From positions 372,001 through 436,000 of the forward strand of contig NZ_JACSQO010000002.1 in NCBI RefSeq assembly GCF_014836595.1: a DNA stretch of 64,000 nucleotides, in the 5' to 3' direction. Origin of the DNA: Psychrobacillus faecigallinarum. Lineage in GTDB: Bacteria; Bacillota; Bacilli; Bacillales_A; Planococcaceae. The notes under the pieces were generated by a model. It was not told where the DNA came from. It was given only the letters and a program-made list of their open reading frames with translations, and did not search any database. Made by a program: the position numbers and the translations under genes. Shown here piece by piece: positions 20,082 to 30,829 of the stretch. How positions within the stretch are numbered: the stretch's first letter is position 1; every line of letters starts with the position of its first letter.

Positions 20082-22517
20082 ATGACAAATGAAATGATTA
20101 ATAATGAAAAGCAATTTATTGCTGGTCGACCAATCGTCTCTATTTTTCATAATCCCCAAAACCTATTCTCCATCATTAAATTAAAAGTAAAATCAACAAA
20201 TACCGTATATAAGGAGAAAGAAATAATTGTAACTGGTTATTTTCCTCCATTGGTTTTGGAAGAGGCATATAAATTTACTGGTTATATTAAAAATCATCCT
20301 AAGTATGGGGTTCAGTTTCAGGTAGAAACTTTTCAAAAAGAAGTTCCTGCTACTGAGACAGGTATAGTCCATTATCTTTCAAGTGATATGTTTCCTGGAA
20401 TAGGGAGAAAGACTGCTGAGCAGATTGTGAAAAAGCTTGGAGAAAATGCTATCAATCGAATTTTAGATGACCCTTCTGCATTGGATATTATTCCAAGGTT
20501 GGCAGAGGAAAAGAAGCAGACAATCAGAGCTACCTTAGAGCAAAATCTAGGCTTGGAAAAAGTAATGATTCAGCTAAATGAATGGGGCTTCGGTCCGCAA
20601 ATAGCGATGAAAATCTATCAGGTCTATAGAGAAGAAACAATCTCTAAACTAACTGATAATCCATATCGTTTAATAGAGGATGTGGAGGGTGTTGGTTTTG
20701 TTCGTGCTGATGAGCTAGGCTATAAGCTTGGGATAAAAGGAAATCATCCGGACCGCATAAAAGCTGCTATCTACCATTTACTTCAATCATCTTCACTGAG
20801 TGAGGGACATGTTTTTCAATATGCTGAGCAACTTCTTGAAGACGTTAAAAGAATGCTTGAAAATGCCCAAAGAGAAGAAATCTCTTATGATGCTATAACC
20901 AAATGCTGTATTGAACTCGCAGAGGAAAGCCGTATTGTTGGGGAAGTTAACCGATTTTATATTCCTTCTCTATATTTTTCAGAGGTGGGTATCAGTTCGA
21001 AAGTGGAAACCTTGCTAACAGAAAAGGACCTTCATCATTTTCCGTTGTCGGAGATTAAAAAGCATTTAGGGGCATTAGAGGAGCGCTTAGGTGTTCAATA
21101 TGCAAAAACACAAATTAAGGCGATTGAAACAGCTCTGAACTCTACTATAACTCTTTTAACGGGAGGGCCTGGAACCGGGAAAACGACTGTTGTCAGAGGA
21201 ATCGTAGAGCTCTATGCAGAGCTACATGGACTTTCCTTAGATCCAAAAGAATGGGCGAAAGAACAAAAGCCGTTTCCTATTGTCCTGGCAGCTCCTACAG
21301 GGAGAGCTGCAAAGCGTTTAAGTGAATCGACCGAGCTACCAGCTATGACGATTCATAGACTACTCGGTTTTAATGGGCAAGAAGATAATGATACAGAAGG
21401 CAAAGAGATTGAAGGTAGATTAGTAATTATCGATGAGACTTCCATGCTAGACACGTGGCTAGGGCATCAGCTCTTAAAGGCAATCCCCAAAGACGCTCAA
21501 GTCATATTTGTAGGTGACCAAGATCAGTTGCCACCTGTTGGTCCGGGTCAGGTATTAAAGGATCTACTGGCTTGTAAAAGGATACCTACAGTGGAGCTTG
21601 TCGATATTTATCGTCAATCTGAAGGGTCCTCAATTATTGAGCTAGCACACGAGATGAAAAAAGGAAGTGTGCCTGCAACTCTAACTGCGAAAACTAAGGA
21701 TCGCTCATTCATCAAGGCTTCTCCGGAACAAATTCCTAAAGTAGTAGAACAAGTCTTGAAAGCAGCATTATCGAAGGGACAATCCATCCGAGAAATTCAG
21801 GTTCTAGCTCCTATGTATCGTGGACCGGCTGGGATTGACACGCTAAATAAGATGATTCAAGAAATGGTCAATCCAAATCCAGACGGTACAAGAAAAGAGA
21901 TGACCTTCGGAGAAACTATTTATCGGATAGGAGATAAAGTACTTCAGCTGGTCAACCAACCAGAAAGTAATGTCTTTAATGGTGATATGGGTGAGGTAGT
22001 GGCTCTTTTTAAAGCAAACGAAACAGTGGAAAAGAAAGAGATGCTAGTCGTATCATTTGATGGCAATGAAGTAACATATGAAAAAAATGATTTGAATCAA
22101 ATTACTCTTGCCTATTGTTGCTCTGTCCATAAGTCACAAGGCAGTGAATTCCAAACGGTTATTATGCCGGTTACTAGAAGCTATATGAAAATGCTTAGAC
22201 GCAATTTGTTGTATACAGGTATAACAAGAGCAAAAAACTTTTTAATTCTTTGTGGCGATCCGGAAGTTTTTACTTTTGGAGTGAAACGAACGGATGATTT
22301 ACAGCGTTTAACAACGTTAAAGGAACGTCTTGCGGACGAAGAAACAGTAGAAGATGCAAAATCAATAGCTGAAGAAATAGAAGCAAAAGAAGTTACAAGT
22401 CAATCTACGCATGATGATTTAGTCACTACTTATTTATCCTCAGACAATTATCATTCGATTGACCCAATGATTGGCATGAAGGGTATAAATCCCTATCAGT
22501 TCTTAGATTCGGATTGA
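20082..22517 (+). CDS. recD2: ATP-dependent DNA helicase RecD2
   Basis: 811 residues, superfamily 1B 5'-3' helicase with the long N-terminal region that marks RecD2, which acts without RecBC. Helix-hairpin-helix segments lie near residues 100-210. Walker A LLTGGPGTGKTTV is near 358, Walker B VIIDETSML near 450, and the C-terminal helicase motif CSVHKSQGSEFQ near 680. AGGAGG is eight bases before ATG 20082; GTG 20079 is also possible. Its stop codon overlaps the -35 box of the alaS promoter. Confidence 0.94.
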   Translation: MTNEMINNEKQFIAGRPIVSIFHNPQNLFSIIKLKVKSTNTVYKEKEIIVTGYFPPLVLEEAYKFTGYIKNHPKYGVQFQVETFQKEVPATETGIVHYLSSDMFPGIGRKTAEQIVKKLGENAINRILDDPSALDIIPRLAEEKKQTIRATLEQNLGLEKVMIQLNEWGFGPQIAMKIYQVYREETISKLTDNPYRLIEDVEGVGFVRADELGYKLGIKGNHPDRIKAAIYHLLQSSSLSEGHVFQYAEQLLEDVKRMLENAQREEISYDAITKCCIELAEESRIVGEVNRFYIPSLYFSEVGISSKVETLLTEKDLHHFPLSEIKKHLGALEERLGVQYAKTQIKAIETALNSTITLLTGGPGTGKTTVVRGIVELYAELHGLSLDPKEWAKEQKPFPIVLAAPTGRAAKRLSESTELPAMTIHRLLGFNGQEDNDTEGKEIEGRLVIIDETSMLDTWLGHQLLKAIPKDAQVIFVGDQDQLPPVGPGQVLKDLLACKRIPTVELVDIYRQSEGSSIIELAHEMKKGSVPATLTAKTKDRSFIKASPEQIPKVVEQVLKAALSKGQSIREIQVLAPMYRGPAGIDTLNKMIQEMVNPNPDGTRKEMTFGETIYRIGDKVLQLVNQPESNVFNGDMGEVVALFKANETVEKKEMLVVSFDGNEVTYEKNDLNQITLAYCCSVHKSQGSEFQTVIMPVTRSYMKMLRRNLLYTGITRAKNFLILCGDPEVFTFGVKRTDDLQRLTTLKERLADEETVEDAKSIAEEIEAKEVTSQSTHDDLVTTYLSSDNYHSIDPMIGMKGINPYQFLDSD

Positions 22518-22542
22518 CAGAGGACAAATAGTTACTTATAAT
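22514..22542 (+). promoter_or_regulatory. Perfect-consensus sigma-A promoter of alaS
   Basis: TTGACA (22514-22519) and TATAAT (22537-22542) with exactly 17 bases between. The -35 hexamer includes the TGA stop codon of recD2. Transcription should start near 22549. Confidence 0.9.
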
Positions 22543-22548
22543 CAGAAT

Positions 22549-22788
22549 TGTATATATGAAAATGTAGACGGAGAAAGTACTATTGTTAGCTGATTAGAGA
22601 AGGGTTCCATGGCTGAAAGAATCCCCAGATTATAACAATTAGGAAAGCTACTTCTGAGTGCAGCTAATACCTGCCGTTTAACCGCGTTAAGGTTTCTTGA
22701 GAGACATGGCAGAAATACACTGCTATGTAACTAGGGTGGTACCGCGAAATAATAGCTTTCGTCCCTTTTAGGGATGAGGGCTTTTTTT
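22549..22788 (+). promoter_or_regulatory. T-box riboswitch leader of alaS
   Basis: The T-box CTAGGGTGGTACCGCG spans 22731-22746. It is followed by a terminator (AGCTTTCGTCCCT with AGGGATGAGGGCT, then T7). The stem I apical helix GGTTC/GAATCC encloses ATGGCTGAAA. GCT (22647-22649), an alanine codon, is 21 bases after it and is followed by A, the usual context of a specifier. Low charging of tRNA-Ala should open alaS expression. Confidence 0.93.
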
Positions 22789-22815
22789 ATTTTATTTTTT
22801 TAGGAGGAATGAAAG

Positions 22816-25449
22816 ATGAAACAGTTAACAGGTGCACAAATTAGACAAATGTATTTAGATTTCTTTATCGAAAAAGGCCATACACAAGAGCCTTCAGCGC
22901 CACTTGTACCCATTAATGATCCATCATTATTATGGATAAATAGTGGTGTTGCAACTCTAAAAAAATATTTTGATGGACGAGTGATTCCTGATAATCCCCG
23001 TATCACCAATGCACAAAAATCAATCCGTACGAATGACATTGAAAATGTGGGAAAGACGGCAAGACACCATACCTTCTTTGAAATGTTAGGGAATTTCTCA
23101 ATTGGAGAATATTTCAAAAAGGAAGCTATCCAATGGGCGTGGGAATTTCTAACTGATGAAAAATGGATGGCTTTTGAACCCGAAAAACTATCAATTACGA
23201 TCCATCCTGAGGATGAAGAAGCATATGTTATTTGGAGAGATGAGATCGGCATTCCAGAAGAAAGACTTATTCGATTAGAAGGGAATTTCTGGGACATTGG
23301 AGAAGGTCCAAGTGGTCCAAACTCCGAAATATTCTATGACCGAGGTGAGTCCTATGGCAATGATATAAATGATCCTGAGCTATATCCAGGAGGAGAAAAT
23401 GAACGTTATTTAGAAATTTGGAATTTAGTTTTCTCTGAGTTTAACCATAACCCTGATCATACGTACACTCCACTTCCAAAGCAAAACATTGATACAGGCA
23501 TGGGCTTGGAGCGTATGGCTAGTGTGGTGCAAAATGTTCCAACCAACTTCGACACAGATTTATTTATACCTATCATTCGACAAACAGAACAAATTTCTGG
23601 AAAAGAATATAGACTAAATAGTGTAGACGACGTTGCATTCAAAGTAATTGCAGATCACATTCGAACTGTTGCTTTTGCGATTGGAGATGGGGCTTTACCT
23701 TCAAATGAGGGAAGAGGTTATGTACTTAGAAGGCTACTACGCAGAGCAGTTCGTTTTGCAAAACAGCTAGGAATCGACCAACCATTTTTATTTGAACTAG
23801 TGCCTGTTGTAGGAGAAATTATGCAAGATTTCTATCCAGAGGTTACAGAAAAGAAAGATTTTATTATGCGAGTTATTAAAACGGAGGAAGAAAGATTCCA
23901 CGAAACGTTACATGATGGACTTAGCATTTTAGAAAAGGTTATCGCAGAACAACGAGCTAAGGGAGAATCATTTATTCCTGGTACTACAACCTTCACGTTG
24001 TATGATACTTATGGATTTCCTATTGAATTGACCGAAGAATACGCAGAGGAAGCTAATATGACGGTTGACCATGAAGGGTTTAGAGCGGAAATGGAAGCAC
24101 AGCGTTCTAGAGCACGTGCTGCTCGTCAAAACGTAGATTCCATGCAAGTTCAGTCAGAGGTATTTAGTAACCTTCAAGATGCTAGCGAATTTATAGGCTA
24201 TGATACTCTTAGTGTAACAACAAAAGTTTCTTCTATAGTTTTGGGGAAAGATCTTGTAAAATCTGCACATGAAGGCGAAGAGGTAAAAGTTATATTAACG
24301 CAAACGCCTTTCTATGCTGAAAGTGGTGGGCAGATCGCAGATCATGGTGTAATCGAAAATGATAACTTCCGAGGCTTTGTAAAAGATGTCCAAAAGGCTC
24401 CAAACGGACAGAATCTTCATACTATAGTAATTGAATCAGGAGAAATGATTGTTGAAGCAGAGGTTGTGGCAACAGTGGACCAAAAGCTAAGAGGCCTGAC
24501 GATTAAAAATCACTCTGCTACACATATTTTGCATCAAGCACTAAAAGATGTGTTAGGAAGCCATGTAAACCAAGCGGGCTCATACGTTGGACCCGACCGA
24601 CTTAGATTTGACTTTTCTCACTTTGGACAAGTTACAAAGGAAGAACTTGAAACAATTGAGCGTATAGTTAACGAGAAGGTGTGGGATAATATTCCGGTAG
24701 TAACTGGCTACCATAATATCGATGAAGCTAAAAGTATGGGCGCAATGGCTCTTTTTGGTGAAAAATACGGGGATATAGTTAGAGTCGTTCAGATGGGAAC
24801 TTATTCTTTAGAGCTTTGCGGTGGTGTACATGTTAAAAATACATCAGAAATTGGCTACTTCAAAATTCTCTCTGAAAGCGGTATTGGAGCAGGAACGCGA
24901 CGAATTGAAGCTGTTACTGGAAAAGGCGCATTTGAGGTTGTCAAGGAAGAGGAACAACTTCTTTCGGAAGCAGCATCATTATTGAAAGCTCAGCCAAAGG
25001 ATATAGTTATGAAGGTTTCCCAACTACTATTAGATTTAAAAAATATACAACGAGAAAATGAATCCTTATCTGCAAAAATTGCAAATAGTGAAGCAGCATC
25101 TGTGTTGTCATCAGCACAAACAATTAACAATGTTACCGTGTTATCTGTTAAAGTAGAAGCAAAAGATAACAATCAACTGCGACAAATGATGGATGATCTA
25201 AAACAAAAAATGGATAAAGCTGTAATAGTTCTAGGAGCAGTGGATGGGGAAAAAGTGATGATTTCTGCAGGTGTGACAAAAGATTTAGTGGGCGGGAACT
25301 ACCACGCTGGAAATATCGTCAAACTAGTAGCAGAACAATGTGGCGGTAAAGGTGGGGGGCGTCCAGACTTCGCAATGGCTGGGGCTAAAGACGCAAGCCA
25401 ACTTGAAACCGCACTTAACTCAGTTTACGAATATATCAAATCAGTTTAA
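22816..25449 (+). CDS. alaS: Alanyl-tRNA synthetase
   Basis: 877 residues, full-length class II AlaRS. Catalytic domain residues 1-240 include [20 protein letters not shown]. The editing domain has the zinc motif HSATHILHQ near residue 570 and CGGVH near 668. The C-terminal C-Ala domain ends with [14 protein letters not shown] near 835-848. GGAGGA precedes ATG 22816. T-box control is visible upstream. Confidence 0.97.
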   Translation: MKQLTGAQIRQMYLDFFIEKGHTQEPSAPLVPINDPSLLWINSGVATLKKYFDGRVIPDNPRITNAQKSIRTNDIENVGKTARHHTFFEMLGNFSIGEYFKKEAIQWAWEFLTDEKWMAFEPEKLSITIHPEDEEAYVIWRDEIGIPEERLIRLEGNFWDIGEGPSGPNSEIFYDRGESYGNDINDPELYPGGENERYLEIWNLVFSEFNHNPDHTYTPLPKQNIDTGMGLERMASVVQNVPTNFDTDLFIPIIRQTEQISGKEYRLNSVDDVAFKVIADHIRTVAFAIGDGALPSNEGRGYVLRRLLRRAVRFAKQLGIDQPFLFELVPVVGEIMQDFYPEVTEKKDFIMRVIKTEEERFHETLHDGLSILEKVIAEQRAKGESFIPGTTTFTLYDTYGFPIELTEEYAEEANMTVDHEGFRAEMEAQRSRARAARQNVDSMQVQSEVFSNLQDASEFIGYDTLSVTTKVSSIVLGKDLVKSAHEGEEVKVILTQTPFYAESGGQIADHGVIENDNFRGFVKDVQKAPNGQNLHTIVIESGEMIVEAEVVATVDQKLRGLTIKNHSATHILHQALKDVLGSHVNQAGSYVGPDRLRFDFSHFGQVTKEELETIERIVNEKVWDNIPVVTGYHNIDEAKSMGAMALFGEKYGDIVRVVQMGTYSLELCGGVHVKNTSEIGYFKILSESGIGAGTRRIEAVTGKGAFEVVKEEEQLLSEAASLLKAQPKDIVMKVSQLLLDLKNIQRENESLSAKIANSEAASVLSSAQTINNVTVLSVKVEAKDNNQLRQMMDDLKQKMDKAVIVLGAVDGEKVMISAGVTKDLVGGNYHAGNIVKLVAEQCGGKGGGRPDFAMAGAKDASQLETALNSVYEYIKSV

Positions 25450-25525
25450 ACTTATCCGAAAATAGGGTATACTTAACAAATAACTAAGCAAACTTCATTA
25501 CCAAATTGAAAGCGAGGTGCTGATC

Positions 25526-25792
25526 ATGAGCTCATTTGATAAAACAATGAAATTTAATTTCCCAGAGGAATCGATGGAACAAGAAGTAAAACATGTGATG
25601 CTTCAGGTCCACTCTGCGTTAGAGGAAAAAGGGTATAACTCTATCAATCAAATTGTTGGCTATTTACTTTCTGGTGATCCAGCTTATATTCCTCGCCATC
25701 AAGATGCTCGAAATATGATCCGTAAATTAGAACGTGATGAAATTTTAGAGGAGTTAGTCAAGTTCTATATTAAAAAGAATAATGAGGCGTAA
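25526..25792 (+). CDS. yrzL: IreB-family regulatory protein (UPF0297, YrzL)
   Basis: 88 residues, conserved downstream of alaS in Bacillota. Family features include the N-terminal [12 protein letters not shown]-like turn [23 protein letters not shown] and [12 protein letters not shown]. The Enterococcus relative IreB is a substrate of the PASTA kinase IreK. GCGAGGTG precedes ATG 25526. It is followed after two bases by ruvX. A TATACT near 25470 may be the -10 of a promoter in the 76-base spacer. Confidence 0.94.
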   Translation: MSSFDKTMKFNFPEESMEQEVKHVMLQVHSALEEKGYNSINQIVGYLLSGDPAYIPRHQDARNMIRKLERDEILEELVKFYIKKNNEA

Positions 25793-25794
25793 TT

Positions 25795-26214
25795 ATGAGA
25801 ATAATGGGTTTAGATGTCGGTTCTCGCACCGTGGGTGTTGCTATAAGTGACGCTCTCGGGTGGACAGCCCAGGGCATAGAAACAATCAAGATTAACGAAG
25901 ATGTGCAAGAATTTGGGATAGAGCGGATTGATGAATTGGTAAAACAACATCAAGTAAGTGAATTCGTGGTAGGTTTTCCTAAAAACATGAATAACTCGAT
26001 TGGTCCCCGAGCAGAGGCATCAGAGCAATTTGCCAAGCTGTTAACTGATAAATACAACTTTCCTGTTACATTATGGGATGAACGATTGACAACGATGGCT
26101 GCAGAACGTATGTTAATAGATGCGGATGTTAGTCGAAAAAAACGCAAGCAAGTTATTGACAAGATGGCAGCTGTAATGATTTTACAGGGATATCTTGATA
26201 GAAAAAACAGATGA
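25795..26214 (+). CDS. yrrK: Holliday junction resolvase-like RuvX/YqgF
   Basis: 139 residues, RNase H-fold nuclease. [15 protein letters not shown] carries the first catalytic Asp, [10 protein letters not shown] the strand-2 motif, and [15 protein letters not shown] the Glu. The C-terminal catalytic Asp lies in [12 protein letters not shown]. The family takes part in 16S rRNA 5'-end maturation and in Holliday junction processing. The order yrzL-yrrK-yrzB is conserved. Confidence 0.95.
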   Translation: MRIMGLDVGSRTVGVAISDALGWTAQGIETIKINEDVQEFGIERIDELVKQHQVSEFVVGFPKNMNNSIGPRAEASEQFAKLLTDKYNFPVTLWDERLTTMAAERMLIDADVSRKKRKQVIDKMAAVMILQGYLDRKNR

Positions 26215-26225
26215 GGTGACCACAA

Positions 26226-26519
26226 ATGGACCACGGACAAGAAAATATCACAGTAGTTGATGAAAACGGGAACGAACAGCTTTGTAACGTACTATTTACA
26301 TTTGAATCAGAGGAATTTGGTAAATCTTATGTACTTTATTATCCAATCGGTGCTGAAGAGGATGAAAACGAAGAAATCGAAATTCATGCTTCTTCCTTTA
26401 CTCCAAATGAAAACGGAGAAGACGGAGATTTACTTCCTATCGAAGATGATGCTGAGTGGGATATGATTGAAGAAATGTTAAATACGTTTTTAGATGAAAC
26501 AGAAGAAGACGAAGACTAA
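26226..26519 (+). CDS. yrzB: DUF1292 protein YrzB (UPF0473)
   Basis: 97 residues, very acidic, cytoplasmic. The DUF1292 pattern is clear: [20 protein letters not shown], then GKSYVLYYP, then a long Asp/Glu-rich tail. Function unknown in the family. It ends the ireB-ruvX-yrzB operon before a strong terminator. Confidence 0.93.
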   Translation: MDHGQENITVVDENGNEQLCNVLFTFESEEFGKSYVLYYPIGAEEDENEEIEIHASSFTPNENGEDGDLLPIEDDAEWDMIEEMLNTFLDETEEDED

Positions 26520-26528
26520 TTCAAGCTT

Positions 26529-26570
26529 AAAAAGGATGGACTGAGTATTCTCAAGCCATCCTTTTTCTTT
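26529..26570 (+). terminator. Terminator after yrzB
   Basis: AAAAAGGATGG pairs with CCATCCTTTTT and is followed by CTTTTTG. Confidence 0.88.
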
Positions 26571-26616
26571 TTGTACAGCATCATGTATAATAAGGGAGAA
26601 AAAAGGGGGCAAGCCC

Positions 26617-27735
26617 GTGGAAAACAAATCTAAAAAAGAGATAATGTTTAATCGAATGAAAAACAAAAAAAAAGAAGTAAAACTTGTTAGAAGAATTGTA
26701 TTAGTAATCGCCTTATTCATTATACTAGTTGGAGCTATTGGCGGATACATAGGTTATAACTATGTTAAAGGAGCACTTTCACCGATGGATCCAGATTCGA
26801 CGGAAAAAGTAACGGTGGAAATTCCTATTGGGTCTGGCATTGATAGCATTTCTTCTACACTTGAAAAGAATGGTATTATTAAAGATGCTAGGATATTTAA
26901 ATACTATGTAAAATTTAATAACCAATCTGATTTTCAGGCTGGCACGTATGATTTATCTAAGGATATGACTTTAGATGAAATTATAGAAAGCCTAAAAACT
27001 GGTAAAATATACAGAGAACCACTATTTTCTTTAACAATTCCAGAAGGTTTAACTTTAGAACAAATTGGAGAAGTAATTGAAAAGAAAACAGGGAACTCTT
27101 CAAAGGAATTTTTTGAACTAGTTACTAGTGATGAGTTTGTTGAAAGAATGATGGCAAAATATCCTGCATTGCTTACAGAAGAAATTAAAGGCGAAAACGT
27201 CCGTTACGCATTAGAAGGTTATTTATATCCATCGACTTATCCTTTTTTCGAAGAAAAACCGACTAATGAAGAGATTGCAGAAATGTTATTAGCACAGACA
27301 GATAGAACTATGGCACCTTATTATGAGTTATTACAAGCAGAAGAAAAATCTGTTCACTGGCTTTTGACTTTTGCTTCATTGTTAGAAGAGGAAGCTACTG
27401 CTCAAACAGATCGTCAGAAAATTTCTAGTGTGTTTTACAACCGATTAGAGATTGATATGCCATTACAAACAGATCCAACTGTGCTTTATGCTCTAGGCAG
27501 TCATAAAGAGCGCGTTTTATATGAGGACTTAGAATATGAAAACCCATATAATACTTACACAAATAAAGGATTACCGCCTGGTCCAATTGCAAATGCCGGG
27601 AAGTCCTCCATTGAAGCTGCTTTGGACCCAGAAGATACTGAGTATTTTTATTTCCTAGCTGATAAAGAAGGAAAAAATTATTTCTCCGTCACATATGAGG
27701 AACATCTTCAAAAAATTGACGAACATTTAAAATAA
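26617..27735 (+). CDS. mltG: Endolytic transglycosylase MltG (YceG-like)
   Basis: 372 residues. It cuts nascent glycan strands near the membrane during peptidoglycan synthesis. A basic cytoplasmic tail is followed by one transmembrane segment (about residues 27-49), a LysM-like part (60-140) and the YceG catalytic domain. The catalytic Glu is in ASLLEEEA near residue 253, and the family motif YNTYTNKGLPPGPI lies near 310. The start is GTG 26617 with GGGGG upstream. It corresponds to B. subtilis yrrL. Confidence 0.94.
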   Translation: MENKSKKEIMFNRMKNKKKEVKLVRRIVLVIALFIILVGAIGGYIGYNYVKGALSPMDPDSTEKVTVEIPIGSGIDSISSTLEKNGIIKDARIFKYYVKFNNQSDFQAGTYDLSKDMTLDEIIESLKTGKIYREPLFSLTIPEGLTLEQIGEVIEKKTGNSSKEFFELVTSDEFVERMMAKYPALLTEEIKGENVRYALEGYLYPSTYPFFEEKPTNEEIAEMLLAQTDRTMAPYYELLQAEEKSVHWLLTFASLLEEEATAQTDRQKISSVFYNRLEIDMPLQTDPTVLYALGSHKERVLYEDLEYENPYNTYTNKGLPPGPIANAGKSSIEAALDPEDTEYFYFLADKEGKNYFSVTYEEHLQKIDEHLK

Positions 27736-27739
27736 TAAG

Positions 27740-27781
27740 CATGCAGGAGAAGGAAGGTTATCGCTTTCCTTCTCCTGCTAT
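27740..27781 (+). terminator. Hairpin after mltG, probably a terminator
   Basis: A perfect 13-base stem: GCAGGAGAAGGAA (27743-27755) with its complement at 27766-27778. The following tract is only moderately T-rich, so termination is likely but not certain. Confidence 0.6.
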
Positions 27782-27927
27782 GTTATTATTAGATGGGTTT
27801 TTTCATTGACCCTGTAATATTAAACAGTTGAATATACTTGTCTATAGGAGTAGAATTTCGAGAAAGTACAAAGACCCTATACACTACATAAGGAACCAAC
27901 CTGGCATCTAAAAGGAGTAACAAAGCA

Positions 27928-28563
27928 ATGAACATTAGTGAAGACTTTATGAAAAATCTTATTAAACCGAGAGAGTCCATATTAATTGAAATGGAGCAAT
28001 ATGCACTAGAAAACCATGTTCCGATAATGCAACTGTCGGGGATGGAAGCATTACTACAGCTTCTCTCTCTTCAAAAGCCTTCCTCCATTTTAGAACTAGG
28101 AACAGCGATTGGTTATTCCTCTATGCGCATGGCTATGAAGCTAGAAGCTACTGAAATTGTTACTGTAGAGCGTGATGAGCATAAGGCAGAACTCGCGAAG
28201 GAATATATAAAGCGAGCCAATTTGGATAATCGCATTCAAGTAGTTATTGGTGATGCGTTAGAAATAAATGACGAAGATTTAAATAACCAAAGGTTTGATG
28301 CAATATTTATAGATGCTGCAAAAGGACAATATAAAAAATTCTTTGAAAAGTACGCACCTTTGTTAAACGATAGAGGTGTTATTTACTGTGATAACATTTT
28401 GTTAAATGGCCTTTCAGAGCTTCCGATGGAGGATGTTCCTAGAAGGAAAAGAACGATGGTGCGCAATCAGCATCAGTTTTTAGAATGGCTATTGCAGCAC
28501 CCAGATTATGATACAGCATTCTTCCCAGTAGGAGATGGAATGCTAGTCAGTATAAAGAGGTGA
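27928..28563 (+). CDS. trmR: tRNA 5-hydroxyuridine methyltransferase TrmR (O-methyltransferase)
   Basis: 211 residues, SAM-dependent class I O-methyltransferase of the COMT-like family. The SAM motif LELGTAIGYSSMRMA is near residues 57-71, the metal/catalytic motif FIDAAKGQY near 128, and YCDNILLNG near 151. B. subtilis YrrM methylates ho5U to mo5U at tRNA position 34. The two U32 genes downstream make ho5U, so the cluster is a wobble-modification unit. AAAAGGAG precedes the start. Confidence 0.92.
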   Translation: MNISEDFMKNLIKPRESILIEMEQYALENHVPIMQLSGMEALLQLLSLQKPSSILELGTAIGYSSMRMAMKLEATEIVTVERDEHKAELAKEYIKRANLDNRIQVVIGDALEINDEDLNNQRFDAIFIDAAKGQYKKFFEKYAPLLNDRGVIYCDNILLNGLSELPMEDVPRRKRTMVRNQHQFLEWLLQHPDYDTAFFPVGDGMLVSIKR

Positions 28564-28568
28564 CATTT

Positions 28569-29498
28569 ATGGATAAAACAGAATTATTAGTGACTCCAAA
28601 AAATATTGAGCATATCCGCGAGCTAATTCAGGCAGGAGCAGATGCTTTTTTAGTTGGTGAGCAGTATTTTGGCTTAAGGTTAGCAGGGGAGTTTTCTGTT
28701 GAAGAAATAGCTGAGGCGACTAAACTAGTAAGAGAACATAATAAAAAAATCTATGTTGCAATGAATGGTATATTCCATAACGATAAAGTAGATGAGTTAG
28801 GTCCATATTTGCAAAAAATGCAAGAAATCGGTGTAGATGCAATAGTATTTGGTGATCCAGCAGTAATCATTGCCAAAAGAGAAGCAGAAGTAACTATACC
28901 TCTTCATTGGAATACTGAACAAACAGCAACTAACTTCTTTACCGCAAATTATTGGGGAAAACGTGGAGCAACACGAGCAGTGTTGGCTCGCGAGCTTAGC
29001 TTGGAAGAAGTTATTGAAATTAAAGAAAACGCTGAAGTAGAAATTGAGGCACAAGTACATGGAATGACATGTATGTTTCAATCAAAACGTTCATTAATCG
29101 GAAACTACTTTCTTTTTCAAGATAAAGCAATGGAAGTGGAAAATCGCTCTCAAAACAATAATATGTTTTTACATGATAAAGAGCGTTCGAATAAATATCC
29201 TATTTACGAAGATCAAAATGGAACACACATCTTTAGTCCAAATGATATTTGTATGATTGATGAGCTAGATGAATTTTTGGATGCAGAAGTGGATAGTTTG
29301 AAAATTGATGGTATTTTTCACGAGGCGTCTTATGTCACAGAAGTAACTGGCTACTACCGTCAGGCAATTGATGCATATTACGAATCACGAACTGCATACA
29401 AGGAACTTAAAAAAGAATTACTCAAAAAAATCGAAGCTATTCAACCGCCGCTTAGACCTTTGGATACCGGTTTCTATTTTAAAGAAACAGTATATTAA
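28569..29498 (+). CDS. trhP1: U32-family tRNA hydroxylation protein (TrhP1, YrrN)
   Basis: 309 residues, U32 'peptidase' family TIM-barrel-like protein. It works with the next gene in prephenate-dependent hydroxylation of U34 in tRNA, forming ho5U. Motifs include AGADAFLVGEQYFGLRLAGEF near residue 20 and WNTEQTATNFF near 116. It lacks the cysteine cluster seen in its partner. AGAGGTGA at the end of trmR is six bases before ATG 28569; the earlier GTG 28560 overlaps that site and is not used. Confidence 0.9.
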   Translation: MDKTELLVTPKNIEHIRELIQAGADAFLVGEQYFGLRLAGEFSVEEIAEATKLVREHNKKIYVAMNGIFHNDKVDELGPYLQKMQEIGVDAIVFGDPAVIIAKREAEVTIPLHWNTEQTATNFFTANYWGKRGATRAVLARELSLEEVIEIKENAEVEIEAQVHGMTCMFQSKRSLIGNYFLFQDKAMEVENRSQNNNMFLHDKERSNKYPIYEDQNGTHIFSPNDICMIDELDEFLDAEVDSLKIDGIFHEASYVTEVTGYYRQAIDAYYESRTAYKELKKELLKKIEAIQPPLRPLDTGFYFKETVY

Positions 29499-29551
29499 TT
29501 GCTTAGCTCGTAGCTGAATTGTATTTTCAGTTTAGAAAGGAAAGAATACAT

Positions 29552-30829
29552 GTGATAAGCACCAGAATAGATCATATTAGTGAATTAGTCGACGGTAAAC
29601 GTGTTATTACCAAAAAGCCTGAGTTATTGGCGCCAGCAGGAAGTCTAGAAAAGTTAAAAATTGCTGTTCATTATGGAGCAGATGCAGTTTTTATAGGTGG
29701 TCAAGAGTTTGGTTTGCGCTCGAACGCAGGTAACTTTTCTATTCAAGAAATGCGCGAAGGGGTGGAATTTGCCAAACGCTATGGGGCAAAAATCTATGTA
29801 ACGACTAACATTTTTGCTCATAATGAAAATATGCAAGGACTTGAGACATATTTAAAGTCTATAGAAGATGCGGGAGTTACAGGAATTATTGTAGCCGATC
29901 CATTAATCATAGAAACATGTAGAAATGCGGCTCCTAAGCTTGAAATCCATTTAAGCACTCAACAATCGCTTTCAAATTGGAAGGCGGTTCAATATTGGAA
30001 GGAAGAGGGCTTACATCGCGTTGTTTTAGCTCGTGAGACTAGCGGTGAAGAGATTAAACTAATGAAAGAAAAAGTGGATATAGAAATTGAGACATTCATC
30101 CATGGTGCTATGTGTATTGCTTATAGTGGTAGATGTACACTTTCTAACCATATGACTGCTCGTGATTCTAACAGAGGTGGTTGTTGTCAATCATGTAGAT
30201 GGGATTATGATTTATATGAGACAGATTCAAATAGTGAGGAAAAAGCGTTGTTTGAGGAAGAAGATATTCCTTTTGCAATGAGTCCGAAAGACTTGAAGCT
30301 TGTTGAATCTATTCCTAAGATGATCGAAATGGGTATTGATTCCCTCAAAGTGGAAGGACGCATGAAGTCTATTCACTATATTGCCACGGTTATTAGTGTA
30401 TACCGTAAAGTAATCGATGCGTATTGTATTGACCCGGCGAACTTTGTAATGAAGCAAGAATGGTTGTACGAGCTTGAAAAATGTGCAAACCGAGAAGCAG
30501 ATACAGCTTTCTTCGAGGGAGAGCCAGGCGTTGAACAACAAATGTATGGAGTTCACGACAAAAAACTAGGATATGATTTTGTAGGATTAGTGCTTGATTA
30601 TAACGAGGAAACACAAGTTGTGACGTTACAGCAAAGAAACTATTTTAAGCCTGGAGATGAAGTAGAGTTTTTTGGTCCTGAAATTGATAACGTACGTCTA
30701 GTAATCGAAGAGATTAAAAACGAAAAGGGTCAGAAATTGGATGCGGCAAGACATCCTTTGGAAATTGTTCAATTTTATTGCCCTGTAAAATTATATCCAA
30801 ACAACATGATGAGAAAGGGGTTAAAATAA
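29552..30829 (+). CDS. trhP2: U32-family tRNA hydroxylation protein (TrhP2, YrrO)
   Basis: 425 residues, U32 family with the signature [16 protein letters not shown] and a downstream [12 protein letters not shown]. The cysteines in these blocks are expected to bind a 4Fe-4S cluster. [20 protein letters not shown] marks the N-terminal domain, and a C-terminal beta domain ends in NNMMRKG. GTG 29552 is chosen: GGAAAG precedes it, and the product then starts like B. subtilis YrrO. The stop overlaps udk by one base. Confidence 0.93.
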   Translation: MISTRIDHISELVDGKRVITKKPELLAPAGSLEKLKIAVHYGADAVFIGGQEFGLRSNAGNFSIQEMREGVEFAKRYGAKIYVTTNIFAHNENMQGLETYLKSIEDAGVTGIIVADPLIIETCRNAAPKLEIHLSTQQSLSNWKAVQYWKEEGLHRVVLARETSGEEIKLMKEKVDIEIETFIHGAMCIAYSGRCTLSNHMTARDSNRGGCCQSCRWDYDLYETDSNSEEKALFEEEDIPFAMSPKDLKLVESIPKMIEMGIDSLKVEGRMKSIHYIATVISVYRKVIDAYCIDPANFVMKQEWLYELEKCANREADTAFFEGEPGVEQQMYGVHDKKLGYDFVGLVLDYNEETQVVTLQQRNYFKPGDEVEFFGPEIDNVRLVIEEIKNEKGQKLDAARHPLEIVQFYCPVKLYPNNMMRKGLK

